Source: Pleurotus djamor (Eukaryota > Basidiomycota > Agaricomycetes > Agaricales > Pleurotaceae). Taken from it: DNA of 31,592 bases. The position numbers were made by a program, and so were the translations under genes. A model generated the notes under the pieces. The model saw only the letters and a program-made list of their open reading frames with translations. It ran no database searches and was not told the origin of the DNA. The stretch's first letter is position 1; each line of letters starts with the position of its first letter. Of the stretch, positions 1 through 10,680 are shown in pieces. The DNA lies in the NCBI GenBank assembly GCA_029747585.1, contig JAPEVF010000533.1, positions 1 to 31,592 of the forward strand. Reading direction: 5' to 3'.

Positions 1-289
1 TTTGATGAGAATGAGGATCGCTGAAGGGTGTGCAGGGCACTGGTAGTACCAACAGATCCGAGATCTGACAATGTGTTGATTGCTTCCGCTGTCGGAGAAA
101 AGGGGCCGGCGATGAGGCACTCCCGCATGGTGTACCACGATCGAATCGATAGTTTATAGCTACCTATCTCAAAACACATATCCTGAGTGTTCACGGAATG
201 TGGCTGGGTGGGGGAGTACTCACGGGCTTGTTATCAAGTTGATAGCAGAATCCACGACCCAGAAGGCCAAGGCGAATAATGGAGGTCAT
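1..289 (-). CDS. possible partial hypothetical gene running off the left edge
   Basis: I do not recognise this gene. On the minus strand an ATG at 289 opens a 22-codon exon (289 to 224, beginning MTSIIRLGLLG). A GTGAGT donor follows at 223. Two acceptors fit phase 0: one at 164 gives a 60-nt intron, and an alternative 6 nt earlier in the minus reading gives a 54-nt intron. Either way the second exon stays open to the window edge. The alternative acceptor gives the more protein-like reading, containing WYTMRECLIAGPFSP. No domain is visible and the gene is cut off, so length and function cannot be judged. The intron grammar is the main support, and it could be chance. Confidence 0.28.
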
Positions 290-2219
290 CTGTCAAATGA
301 TGGGATGAGTCGACGTAGATGGGGGGTTGTGATATCAGGGAAAGGGTGCGAAGATGTCAAGAGCATACATACTCCAGGAAAAGAGATAGGTGAAACCCGA
401 TAGGTTGGTACTTAGCGTATCTTTGGTTCCACCAAGCACTGATAGTACTCTTGTTAGAAATTCTTAAGCGTTATCCCCTCACATGGGGGAAAGAGACCGT
501 TGGACCCCTGCGAGCAAAAAGGAAAACTAGGGTGCAATCTCGTGAGATATGTAGTTTATAAGTCCCTTAGGTAGGTTTGCGTGGCGTACCCGCAGACGCG
601 ACACAAAACAAGTCGTTCTGATTTGAAGAAGGGGTTGTCGTCGGGCCATAGCACCGAAAACCTTCGAATAGATAGTGGAGCTATGCGGAATCTAGGGGAG
701 ATAAGTTCAGCAAACGAAGAGGTCAGTTAGCGAAAGGGTCGTTCGACAATGGAATGATGGACTGGAGGACCTTTCTTTATTCCGGCGCCCATAGGACCTC
801 GCGCGAGCCTGCGGCATTCCTTCCGGGTCGAGTATACCCCCAATGACTGCCATAGGTGGGAGACATGAAGTATCCACAAGGCTACGGGTCTACCGCACCG
901 AGGCCATGGGCTCAGGCTCGCGGATAAGCCATGAAGCCAGCGAGACGGGCCTGTCAATTGTAAACAAACGCACGCACGCTTGGGAAGTGGGAAAAGTGTG
1001 CTTCCAATGGGGTGTTGGAGATATCAAAGTCCGTCCCCTCAATAACAGGGCGTCTGCATAAAAGCCGCTTCGACGAAGACTGGAACGGAAGGTGATCTGA
1101 AGAAAGATGTTATAGCTTCGACCGCCCATGTACCCCAGCGCGCGTGCTAAATTTGGGCGATAAGAACTATACATGGAGAGGCAACCTAAGTTAAAGAAGC
1201 TCCTCTTCGAGAAACTGCAACTAACTTTACTCACCTTATCATTTCCCTTTCGAACGAACTCGAGGGCTGTGTGTGAAGACCCTATGATAAGACGATAAGC
1301 AGCACATATAAAAAAGCAGGTGTCGATACGCAAAGCATTGACGTTAGGATGGGTGAAACGGGCGATGGTTTGCGAGATCGATCGGCTGGGTAGAGACTCA
1401 GCAGGTGGTAAGTATGCATATGAGTTTGCAGATCAACGAACTAACTCCAAGAGGGAGAGGGGATGATGATGATAACGAGTTACGACAAGCTATGATCCAG
1501 AGGACAGCGATTTCCGAGTGAAATATATATGTGATAAGCACAGAAAGCGTCAACACTTGACTGTACAGTGGATATTTGGGGGTTGTGTGTATGAAACATG
1601 ATCAGTACAAGCAAGGGGGGATGATGCCCCAAGGACTGTGGTGATTTTCCAAAGAAGAGATGTAAACGTATGTGAAGTGGAGAAGTACGGGGGCAGAGTG
1701 TCGTAAAGTATGTACGTTGGAAGAAGACGTGAATAAGGTAAATAAAATGGAGCAAGCGGGCACAAGGTAGAGGGGGTAAATGGAAGGCATGAATAGAACA
1801 TGGACATGAAGGCGAAACGATACATGACCCAGGTAGGAGGCAAAACGACACGGAGAGAAACAGGGTTGAGGAAAGATGAACAATGCGATGCTCGAGATGG
1901 AGGGTGGCAAGACGTGGTGAACGGTCCATGAGAAGATGCGCCATTGACAATTGACACAGCGCGAAGCGAGGGTTTAGAAACTGGCAACCCCACACGCTAA
2001 AACACTTTTGACAGCCGGAAATGACAGCAATTAACCGACATGAACAGGTCCAAAGACAAGGGCCAACCAAGGTCAGCGACACAAAGCCAACGGCGGGGCC
2101 TGAAAAGGAACGCGAGGAAAGGCAACGTCGGTTTTATGTTGACAGACCACAAGTTCGAGATACCCGCATGCGACCAGTTGACCAAGATTGCCGAACCGAT
2201 AGAGCCTGAGGGGGTCGGT
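290..2219. other. sparse region without a convincing gene
   Basis: No supported gene. A minus-strand open frame at 890-1333 has a hydrophobic stretch near its start (CFFICAAYRLIIGSSH) followed by a GTGAGT-like donor, so it could be a relic exon of a membrane protein, but no continuation was found. From about 1480 to 2200 the plus strand is strongly purine-rich. The long minus-strand open frames there are Ser/Leu/Pro/His-rich low-complexity readings of the complementary pyrimidine tract and lie downstream of the membrane-protein gene, so they are probably 3' flank. Confidence 0.4.
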
Positions 2220-3832
2220 TTAATCCCTCTGCGGTGGCGGCATATCTGGGATTAAATAATGCACAGGTCGATTGTCCCCAGGTCCAAAGCTCGATTTATG
2301 ATTCAACTCCGGTATACCTGGAGGTCTGATTCCACGTGCACTGTGTGTGCTTGATCTGTCTTCCTCTCCTCCACCCAAAATATCCGCAGTGGAATGTCTC
2401 GCAGACGAGGTCGAGCGTGGGGGTTCCGCACCAGGGAGGAATGGAGAGAGAGAGATGTCGTCAGGTTGGTAGGAAGGCACAGGTTTGCGAGCGCTTCGAC
2501 GGTTGGAGCTCGTTGGAGAGGAGATGCCTCCTGCGGGAAGTATAGAAGGCGCAGAAGGCGATGTGAGGCCGGATTGGGAACGTGAAGGAATGTGGGTAGG
2601 TGTGTATGGAGTTGATGGCGTTGAAGAGGAAGGTGTCATGGGGATGAGCTCAGCATTACGATCAATGGACAATCGTCGAACTCTCGTTGAGGAAACCGAA
2701 GTCCGCCGAGTATGGGTGGTTCCTATACTCGTATCCCTGTGCATCGGCAGGGGAGGCATGGAGTCGACCACTCCATACTTCTCATCAAAAGGGTTATGCA
2801 CGGAGGAGCTGATGTCTTCCTTCGAAATAGAACTCGACTGCGAAGGCCGAGGCAAGGCGCTTGGACTACGGGTATCACTGGCAAGAATAGGATCAACAGA
2901 GTCAGCACGCGGATTATGCCTGGTCGTCCCTTTGTCATTCGCAGCGAATCCCAATGCCGCAGCGGCACCGGCACCGAATGATTTAGGTCGAGCAGCCGAG
3001 CGACTCCCATGTTGACCGCCTACAGAGTCAACGGAGCCTAGACCGCCCCAGTTACTAGACCCGCCAGCACCTCTCTGGCTGCGGCCTGAGCGCTTAGAGT
3101 ATCGGATGAATAAGAATGCGGCGATACAAGCCACGACAATAGCAACTCCTCCGATAACGCTGCCAGCAATAGCACCGCTTGAAATATTGGCCGAGGAGGC
3201 GCCTACCACCGGAACATCAGTTTGAGATTGAGATGGCGATGAGACTGATGATGTGCTGGATTGCGATGAGGTCGGAGGTGGTGGTGGTGGCGGACTGATG
3301 AGACAAGAGACATCGGTCGAGTTGTGAACGAAGAAAGTTCGGGATTCCGCAGAGAAGGATGCAGATGGCAGAGAGGCGACAAGTTTGTACCATCCTTCAG
3401 GAACGGTGACCTCTTGCCAGGTAAAGGGGGGACTAAACGGTGCAATGTTCGTGCTGACTGGCTCGGAAATCACGTAAGTTGGCTCAGCCCTTGGCACAAA
3501 GTTGGTCAACGTAGATGGGGGTCGCGAAGTCGAAGAAGTGGATATCGGTGGAGCAGGAGCAGCTTGGTCGACCCCTCGATTCGTTATGACCATCTGAAAG
3601 TCACTCGACGGCCCAGCATACGCCCATTCGATGGCCGCTGGCGTACATGTGTACATGTCGTCAATCCTCGAGAAGAAAAATTGCGGCAACAGAGTCGACG
3701 TCGGTGGCGCACCGCCAGACGCTGGTAATGCATGTCAGCAATCAATAGATCATTTCAAACGGCGTTAGTGAGAACTTCACACTCACTGGTGGTCTCCTGC
3801 CTCGCTGCATGCCTCATTGCGGGGGGATTCAT
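2220..3832 (-). CDS. Ser/Pro-rich single-pass membrane protein, sensor-like
   Basis: Two exons (3832-3787 and 3721-2220) joined by a 65-nt GTGAGT...CAG intron in phase 1 give a 515-residue protein. The extracellular part has a conserved-looking globular block (PQFFFSRIDDMYTCTPAAIEW, about residues 28-48). A Ser/Thr/Pro-rich stalk with a run of seven prolines follows, then a single hydrophobic helix at about residues 199-221 (IAGSVIGGVAIVVACIAAFL) with a basic stop-transfer RYSKRSGR. The roughly 290-residue cytoplasmic tail is rich in Ser, Pro and Arg and probably phosphorylated. The topology resembles fungal Wsc/Mid2- or SKG6-like surface sensors, but this is a general resemblance, not a family match. 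No classic signal peptide is visible after the chosen ATG; an in-frame TAG lies three codons upstream, so a further 5' exon could be missing. Confidence 0.75.
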
Positions 3833-4179
3833 GAGGAGAATCTATGGTGATGGTGAAGAGAAACAAAGAAACGGTCAGAACATGGTGATGAGAAAGAGTT
3901 GATGACGAAGCGCACCTGGTGCCTGCGGGAGTCTTTCTTTCCGTGACTGGCTTAGCTTCTGAGCTAAACTAGCCTGAAACAATGGGGCACGGGCACCGCA
4001 GAAGATGCTTGCTCGCCGTCGAGCTCGACGTGGGACTCGATACGCAGAGATGATGGTGGTCGTGAACAAACCCACAGTACGCCGGCATCTGTGCCTAATA
4101 AATTACATCGAAATTTTGCCGAGCACGGGCCGTCACTGATGGAATTGACCATACACATTCTTGGGCCCCTATGCAGCGC
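3833..4179. other. intergenic spacer
   Basis: Holds the upstream region of the minus-strand membrane-protein gene and the 5' flank of tRNA-Val(UAC). No open frame with exon-like features was found. A missing 5' exon of the membrane protein could lie here. Confidence 0.4.
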
Positions 4180-4252
4180 GGTTCAATGGTCTAGTGGTTA
4201 TGATTTCTGTCTTACACACAGAAGGTCCCCAGTTCGATCCTGGGTTGAACCA
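4180..4252 (+). tRNA. tRNA-Val(UAC), intronless
   Basis: A 73-nt cloverleaf. The acceptor arm GGTTCAA pairs perfectly with TTGAACC (4245-4251), with discriminator A at 4252. The anticodon stem TCTGT/ACAGA encloses the seven-base loop CTTACAC, giving anticodon TAC (Val, GUA codons). The T-arm CCCAG-TTCGATC-CTGGG is canonical. A T4 tract at 4257-4260 can end Pol III transcription. It differs from the tRNA-Val at 6422 at only three mature positions plus an intron. Confidence 0.95.
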
Positions 4253-4548
4253 ACCGTTTTGATACCATATCGAGGAATTTTCGGTGAACATGACGTATTC
4301 TTTTGTTCCTGTGAGCTGGCAGCCATAGACAATAGGAACCTAAGGACACCTGGTCTTGCACTACTTCGGGCATGATAATCTCACTACAAGTGGTCCGCTG
4401 ATACCGATTTTGTCGAAGCTATCAAGTACTCGGCTCGGAATAAAGCTGGCAGGGGCCCCAGTGAGGGTCAAGACAACGCACAAACGAGCGTCACTGCGAA
4501 GAGACGACGCATGGATGCATCAAAAATGGTACGGCAAACAGAAAGCAT

Positions 4549-4632
4549 TGGACACATTGGGAATTGAACCCAACCCCTCCCGCAATCGCAATAATGCTAA
4601 GCGGGCGTGATAACCAACTACACCATGAGCCC
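4549..4632 (-). tRNA. tRNA-Ala(AGC) with a 10-nt intron
   Basis: On the minus strand GGGCTCA pairs with TGTGTCC, with one U-U mismatch and one G-U pair, plus discriminator A. The T-arm TTGGG-TTCAATT-CCCAA is good. The anticodon stem CCCGC/GCGGG encloses 17 nt: loop TTAGCA, a 10-nt insert at the canonical 37/38 position, then T. Removing the insert gives a seven-base loop with anticodon AGC (Ala). A run of five T lies about 23 nt past the 3' end on the minus strand. The imperfect acceptor stem leaves a small chance that it is a pseudo-tRNA. Confidence 0.85.
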
Positions 4633-4758
4633 GATACGTAACAAGAACCAGCCCGCCATCCAGAACGTGTCTGCAACGTGTGCTCAAACTTGACTCGAAG
4701 CTCAGAGTATGCCGTACCAGGTTGTGTAAATTTCACATATTCCCTTCACACAAAAAGA

Positions 4759-4766
4759 TATAAATA
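4759..4766 (+). promoter_or_regulatory. TATA box (TATAAATA) of the coiled-coil gene
   Basis: TATAAATA lies 42 nt before the ATG at 4808, a normal fungal core-promoter spacing. No other element is obvious. Confidence 0.55.
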
Positions 4767-4807
4767 TGCCACCCAGCCTACCGTAGGAACACCCATCTTC
4801 CGAGTCG

Positions 4808-5714
4808 ATGCCTCCTTCAGTCACTCTCAAGAAAGCCGCCGCGCTCTCACAAGTTGAGACCGCGGTGCTAATCCTTCAAGCCATTCCTCCCAAAATCGTG
4901 CCGAGATTGAAGCAAAACGTCTTCCTGCGGAAATCTGCTCCCCATCTTTTCGGTTCTTCGTTGCAACTCGGGATGCACGCTCCAGTTGACGCTCGCAAGA
5001 AAAGAAGAGTTCGCTCTGATGAAGACATTCTGCAGACGACGACCGTCCCAAAGATTCCGTCTCTCCTCAGCGGCGCTCCACGGAGCATACGTCCAGTGGA
5101 TGTGAGCGCCGAACCTTGGAAGGACCCAGCCGTGGTCTTTGGTCTCGATTACTCGAAGTGAGTCAGCCACAGTGCTTCAGATCCATAAGATATTCAAACT
5201 CACAATTCTCGATGATATACATAGTGCGTATTGGATGCGAAAAATCACTGCGTATAACAAGCACGTCGAAGGTTTGAAAGTCCTGCTGAGCAAACACACC
5301 GTCGCGTTGAACATGTACGGACCCTGGGAGGTATACATAAAGGTGTTGCTGCGAATGAGGAAGAAGCTTCATCCGACAGTCACCATCGTCGAGCCCGATT
5401 TGACGGTGGAGAGGAAGCAATTGATGATCAGGCAAGCGCATATTCGCAATATTCTTCAGATGATCGAGGCTAGGCTCGCGGATGTCAAGAAGAAGATGAA
5501 CATGAGCATTCTCGACTTGAGCATGTCCGATATTACTCGTATGATGAAGGAGCAAGCGGACATGATGATCAAGGTGACGGAGGAAAGTTACAGGAGGGAG
5601 GAGCGGGAGAGGAAGCGGAAGGATTGGGCGAGGGAGATGCAGCGCAAGAAGGCAAAGGAAGCGGAGGAGAAGGCAACGCAGCGGAGAGGGAAAGCCGCGG
5701 AAGGAAATGCGTAG
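4808..5714 (+). CDS. hypothetical Lys/Arg-rich coiled-coil protein
   Basis: Two exons (4808-5157 and 5225-5714) with a 67-nt GTGAGT...TAG intron restore a phase-2 frame and give 279 residues. I do not recognise the family. The N-terminal third has a basic patch, DARKKRRVRSDED, that resembles a nuclear localisation signal. After the intron a helical segment (AYWMRKITAYNKHVEGLKVLL) leads into a long charged heptad-like coil, with Met-rich and then Arg/Lys/Glu-rich stretches (RREERERKRKDWAREMQRKK). The ATG has a TATA box 42 nt upstream. The stop at 5712-5714 looks premature, because the +1 frame continues as a plausible acidic tail (see 5715-5940). Confidence 0.7.
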
Positions 5715-5940
5715 CGCGGAAAGAGGGCCGAGGAGTGAGGAGCATTCCGAGGACGAAGAGACGCAAGTGCCGTATCAGTTGAAGCAGGTGGAAGATGAAG
5801 CCGTTGGTGCGCGGAATGAGCAAGTGGAGTCCGTCTCAGCAATCCCCAGCCCGGCGTCTAGTCCTCCGCGGGGTCGAGAGCGGGTTCTCGAAGACATTTC
5901 CCAAGTTACCGCCTCCAATATTTTGCCTCCAATCCGATGA
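5715..5940 (+). pseudogene. out-of-frame acidic tail of the preceding coiled-coil gene
   Basis: In the +1 frame relative to the preceding gene, open sequence overlaps its last codons and runs to a TGA at 5938-5940. It reads as a Glu-rich then Ser/Pro-rich tail (SEEHSEDEETQVPYQ, IPSPASSPPRGR), with composition expected of a real C-terminus. No GT-AG intron of usable size joins the frames. Either a 1-nt indel near 5640-5710 separates the true tail from the body (mutation or sequence error), or this is chance. Confidence 0.45.
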
Positions 5941-6421
5941 TACTTGAACGCAAAACGATTGCACCTCAGGAGCGCCACGAAGAAATCCTTGAAGCTGATG
6001 GGTAGCGATATCGTCTCGTAGGGTACCTTATTTATTCGTCCAGTCGCCAGTCGACTGCCGATGCCTTTGTGTCCATTCTATGATTTTTGGCCAATTTTGT
6101 TCGTGCGCTTGAGCAAGCAGCATACGAAGGGTCCGTGCGTGTGAGTTGGACGTTGGTGAGTCAGCATAGGCGCCCAAGACGCACCTCGACGCGACTCAAG
6201 CTTCTCCCTCATTTCGACACTCTTTATCCTCATCAGCGTGGTTATGCTGGTCAGAGACCCCAAGTTAGTGAAACTCTGGAGCTATAACGTCTGACCAGGC
6301 TTATCCAATGACCAAGAACCCTTTTTCGCTGGCCCAATTTGCTCAAGATGCTCGCAAGATGCTCGTCAATATACTCTTCGCTGGCGGCACAGGGTTTGCG
6401 ATTGGCCCTCTATGTTTGTCA
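5941..6421. other. intergenic spacer
   Basis: Probably the 3' flank of the coiled-coil gene and the 5' flank of tRNA-Val(CAC). Nothing else supported; the short open frame around 6087-6287 has no exon-like features. Confidence 0.4.
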
Positions 6422-6504
6422 GGTTCAATGGTCTAATGGTTATGATTTCTGTCTCACATGTTGATGAACACAGAAGGTTCCCAGTTCGATCCTGGGTTGA
6501 ACCA
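6422..6504 (+). tRNA. tRNA-Val(CAC) with a 10-nt intron
   Basis: An 83-nt gene with perfect GGTTCAA/TTGAACC acceptor pairing and discriminator A at 6504. The anticodon stem TCTGT/ACAGA encloses CTCACA, then a 10-nt insert (6459-6468) at canonical position 37/38, then C. The spliced loop is CTCACAC, with anticodon CAC (Val, GUG codons) at 6455-6457. The body is almost identical to the tRNA at 4180. Confidence 0.95.
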
Positions 6505-6505
6505 C

Positions 6506-6510
6506 TTTTT
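6506..6510 (+). terminator. Pol III T5 terminator
   Basis: Five T residues start 2 nt after the tRNA-Val(CAC) gene, as expected for RNA polymerase III termination. Confidence 0.75.
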
Positions 6511-6796
6511 GCACATCGTAAATCTTGACTGCAGTCCACTGGAATGCGACCAGGGCATCGCTAGCTCCTTGCTGACGTCCCTTCGTGCTCGGTTCGGTTC
6601 CCAAGCACAGAATGTCACTCAGAAGATGCAGCATCCGACGTTGTGGGAGCGCGTTCCTTGTTGGAGGCAACTTGATTACCCAGAAGTCCCACCACAGTCA
6701 ATCGAGTCCCACATTGTAGGCGGGAGTAATACTTAAGTATTCAGTAGGTAAGTACGCCGCAGTATACCCCAGTTCTCTCTCACAGCCAACCTACCC

Positions 6797-8694
6797 ATGT
6801 CTATCCCACTGACAAAACTTTTTATCGAAGGTAAATGGGTCGCCGCCTCTGGTGATGCCACATTCGAGGTTCGGAACCCCCATACACACCAAGTCGTCGG
6901 TCTCAGCTCTGCGGCCTCGAGCTATGATTGTAAACTTGCAATCGAATCTGCCGCGAACGCCTTCCCCGCTTGGGAACGCACCTCACCCAACCACCGGCGA
7001 GATATCCTTCTCCGCGCTGCAGACCTGATAGGCGAGGAGAGATTCAAGAATGAGATCATGCAAAGTCAGGTTGATGAAGTCGCTGCACCAGCATCGTGGG
7101 GACATGGACAGTGTCTTTTCGCTCCAAATTTTCTGAAGACGACGGCGGGTTTAGCGAACGATTTGAAAGGGGATTATTTTGTGAGTGGGACCGTGCCCGG
7201 AGCTCAAGTAGTGGCCCAGCGCAGGGCGATGGGGGTGATGTAAGTCATTCTCCTACCCGAGCTAGGAGATGCGTCTTAACTTGCCGTTAGATTGGCCATA
7301 GCACCGTGGAATGCCCCGGTGACCCTCGTACTACGAGGTATTGCCGTTCCCCTTCTCTGCGGTAACACCGTAGTCGTCAAATCAAGCGAAGTCAGCCCAA
7401 GAAGTCAAGCCGTTGTCATCGATTTACTAACAGAGGTCAGCGCGTTTCTTCTTCGGAATTTGGTTAACTCAAACTCACTTTGTTCCTTGAAGGCTGGAGT
7501 ACCACCTGGAGTACTGAACTTCATCTCGATCTCTCGGGGAGCTGCTCCTCTTTTGACAGCAGAATTGATTGCCCATCCTCAAATTCGGAAAATCAACGTT
7601 TGTCCCGCTATTGCTTGATCCTCCGCGTAAATTGATCTCGTCTGTTGTCCCTTCGGTTCAGTTTACTGGAAGCGACCGAATTGGGCGAATAATCGCCATG
7701 GAAGCAGCGAAATACCTCAAGTCGTGCGTCTTCGAGTTAGGCGGGAAGGCTCCAGTCGTTGTGCGTAAACAGCTTCACTCTTGTCCCTCTATTGTACTAT
7801 CATACTCAGACCGTTTCATAGGTCTTGGAAGACGCCAACATCAAAGAAGCCGCTCGAGCCATATCTTGGGGTGCAATGGTCTTCTCAGGCCAAGTCTGCA
7901 TGTCCTCCGAACGTATCATCGTCCAACGCAAAGTCGCGCCCGAGCTACTCATTGCCGTGAAGCAAATCTGTACGAACCTCAAAGCAGGGGATATGAACGC
8001 CCCTGCTGACGGCGATGACGCCCCACCGAAGCTGCCACCGTTGTTCACTGAGGATCACGCGAAGAATGTCGTAGGTATGATTGAGGAAGCGGTTAGTCAG
8101 GGTGCTGAGTTGGTTCTTGGTGATATGAAGGCAGAGGGAGGGGTGGTTCAGCCGCATCTTCTGGTTAACGTGAGGCCGGGGATGAAGATATGGGAACGCG
8201 AGTCTTTCGGTCCAGGTTTGTGTTTTTATACGCTTTAGTTTCCATCATTATGGTGCGGCTGATGTATTTGGTGTAGTGACCACGTTCGCGATCGTGGATA
8301 CTATTGACGAAGCCGTTGAACTTGCGAATGCCACTGAGTACTCCCTCAGTGCCTCGTTGTGGACCACGAGTATGGACTCTGCGCTGACGGTGGCTCCTCG
8401 CATCCGAGCCGGTAAACTCTACCCTTTTCTTTCTGCCATTCTCCGTCATTCATATCCGTCTGTCTTGAAGGGTTTACCAACGTCAACGGGCCTAGCTTCC
8501 ACTCTGAATCGTATATCGGTGTGATTGGCCTTGGGTGAGTCCCCTCTCTTTTCAACGCTCATGCATACTACATGGTCAACTCTTGTCGTAGTGGAGCATC
8601 TGGATATGGTCGCTTTGGGATTGATGATTTCACTGACAAGAGGTTGATCATTACGCATCCAAGCGGGGAGAGGAAATACCCAGATTTGTTTTAA
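6797..8694 (+). CDS. NAD(P)-dependent aldehyde dehydrogenase, salicylaldehyde/vanillin dehydrogenase-like
   Basis: Eight exons (6797-7239, 7291-7435, 7493-7597, 7662-7760, 7822-8215, 8277-8411, 8471-8534, 8592-8694) keep frame throughout and encode 495 residues, the normal length of the family. Hallmarks in order: APWN with the substrate-stabilising Asn at about 155; the cofactor-binding FTGSDRIGR; the general-base Glu in FELGGKAP (about E256); the catalytic Cys in FSGQVCMS (about C290); and the second conserved Glu in ESFGP (about E391). The enzyme oxidises an aldehyde to its acid. Similarity is to the fungal aromatic-aldehyde branch, by impression only. No signal peptide, so probably cytosolic. 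Introns are 50-66 nt. Neighbours give no pathway clue. Everything looks intact. Confidence 0.93.
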
Positions 8695-9086
8695 CTCTTG
8701 TTACTAATGCTCATAGTTGAACTCGCCGTCTTTTCTTATTTGTTGCTGTCGGCATCACCTTCATCATCGCGACAGATGTTTATTCAAGCTTCCAAGTTTT
8801 TCCTCCATTAAATTTTGGAGAGCCCTGTCACTTCCGAACAAGAACAAGATGTTCGAAATTTGAGCTTTATGTGATGGTGATATATGATCGCTTTACTCAT
8901 GACGCCAAGCACATAAGGCGCTGTGAGTTATGATCCAAGTTCCGTCCCCTGCTCAAGCTCTTCAATATGTTTGACACCCCTAGACGTCTGGAGTTGAATC
9001 AGGGTCGCATCAAAAGGGGTTTAGTTGATGGCTCCGCAGTTTCCTGCTTGTTCGACCGTCGCGACGACCGTTATCGAAGCTGAAGT
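8695..9086. other. intergenic spacer
   Basis: 3' flank of the aldehyde dehydrogenase and 5' flank of the first PPxY gene. No further feature seen. Confidence 0.4.
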
Positions 9087-10180
9087 ATGATTGTGCCCCA
9101 GGTACGCTCACGCTTTTCCAACCGCAGTCCGAACGCGCAGTCATCGTGATATTGTCTTAGTCTAGTGACATTGACAAGCAGAAGGCTCTCCCCGATGTAC
9201 CCGCCGCCGCAGGCTCAAGCAGGGTATCGCCTAGCGCATCAGCAGCACCAGGAACAGCAGTAGGAAGTCTATCACTCCAACCACCACCATACGAACCAGG
9301 CAGCGGTGCCAGTTCATCCCAACAACACCTACGACAAGCAGAAAATTCCGCCGCCTACGCCCAACAACCACTATCATCTCCACGCGCCTTCGCCGCACCT
9401 CCTTCGCCCTCACCCTCACATTCCCATTTCCCGTATTCTCCTGATCCCAATGCCATATCACACTCAACCGCAATCAACGCTGGACCCCCGTCGTTTAGTC
9501 GATTACCGTCACAAGAACCCGCGTATCCGGTATTTCCACCGATGTGTTTGCTGGCGTCGGGGAAATACCTGACGAAAGGGTTCCCAGCTGTTCCACCGCC
9601 GTCTAAGGTGGAGTATCATCCGTTTACGACGCATGATATCACACAGGAGGATTGGCAGAGGTATGATGCCTTTGCTATCTACTCCCACAACGCTTCCTTG
9701 ATAACAAGGAATGTAGTTTCATCCAAGACTTGAACAAGGCGGCAGAATTGAAAGCTAAGGAGGTAGACCAGGCTTGGAGTCTTCCTATAATAAGTTGGTT
9801 TCCCTACATCAGTGCGCACNTTTTTTGTCATTGTATCTTGCATGAACTCACGGTCCTTGCCTAGACAACGTTGCGGCGATAGCATTCAAAACGTACATTA
9901 AAAGACGAAAAGAAAAGCCTGTGAGCGATCGGATATACGAATGGAATCATGTATGTTTCTTTTCAGTGCCTTTGCGCCATCCTGGTCTTACTACCTTCTT
10001 TCGTCCTAGTATTTCTTCCATCCACGTAAACTCGACGTCTACCTAACGCGGGGTATACAACGGATTGGCAGATCACATCATGCCGAGCATCTCGATAAAG
10101 ATGGCTCTTCACCCGATGCGCGTCCTTCAGACAAAGGTGACGAAGCGTATCGTTTGTGGGTTAAACCTCTCGATTCTTGA
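9087..10180 (+). CDS. hypothetical PPxY-motif protein, tandem copy 1
   Basis: Unknown family. Five exons (9087-9101, 9161-9660, 9717-9811, 9865-9950, 10010-10180) encode 288 residues. The N-terminal half is a Ser/Pro/Gln-rich disordered region with QPPPYEPG at residues 45-52. PPPY fits the PPxY ligand of WW domains, as in Rsp5/NEDD4-type ubiquitin ligases. The C-terminal half is conserved with the next gene: LLASGKY, KGFPAVPPPS, HPFTTHD, PIISWFPY, DRIYEWNHYFFHPRKLDV and YRLWV. The last three introns match copy 2 in position and phase. The first 15-nt exon is the weakest part of the model. An N at 9820 lies inside an intron. No TM segment or signal peptide is visible. Confidence 0.8.
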
Positions 10181-10680
10181 TACTTTCTGTCTTTCGTCAT
10201 TGTACGTATCTATGTTTGGCTATGCGTAGTTTTTGGATACTTTAATTCACGCGTTTCTCTTGGGAAGTGAAGTGGCTCCGCCGATGCAGTGCACTCAGTA
10301 CTTCGTACTCGCGGGCGATGNCGTCTGGTTTCCTGATATGTAGAGTGAACGCAACAAATGTTGAGCCATGGTGTCAGCCGCGAGAACTTGGCTTGGACTC
10401 TCCAGCGTTACATGCTCCACCCAAGCGAAGGCGTGTTGAACTATCCGCAGTTGGGCGTTGAAACGCGCTGAGGTCTAGGTCGGAGTCAAGAGCTTGGCTG
10501 TCCCCCATACACAGTTCATAAAGCACGTAAGGATCAAGAACCTATTGATCGTCCGTAGTTCAACGTCAAAAGTGAGTTCACAGCATACGCCGCAGTCGCA
10601 GCCGCCACACAGAGGTACTTATACCCTTGTTTTGCGTTTCAATTTGCACCAGACACACCGTTCTCATCTCATCCTTCTCC
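10181..10680. other. spacer between the PPxY paralogues
   Basis: 500 nt between the stop of copy 1 and the ATG of copy 2, including one N at 10321. A pyrimidine-rich stretch precedes the ATG at 10681. A tiny first exon like that of copy 1 could be hidden here. Confidence 0.4.

Noticed and set aside
1480..2082. 200-residue minus-strand open frame, with two more overlapping frames
   Set aside because: All three frames are long because the strand is pyrimidine-rich; composition is Ser/Leu/Pro/His low complexity with no domain, and it lies downstream of a real gene.
2485..3015. 176-residue plus-strand open frame
   Set aside because: Antisense shadow of the single-pass membrane protein, whose frame is much better supported.
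5163..5555. 130-residue minus-strand open frame
   Set aside because: Antisense to the coiled-coil gene; His/Leu-rich reading with no structure.
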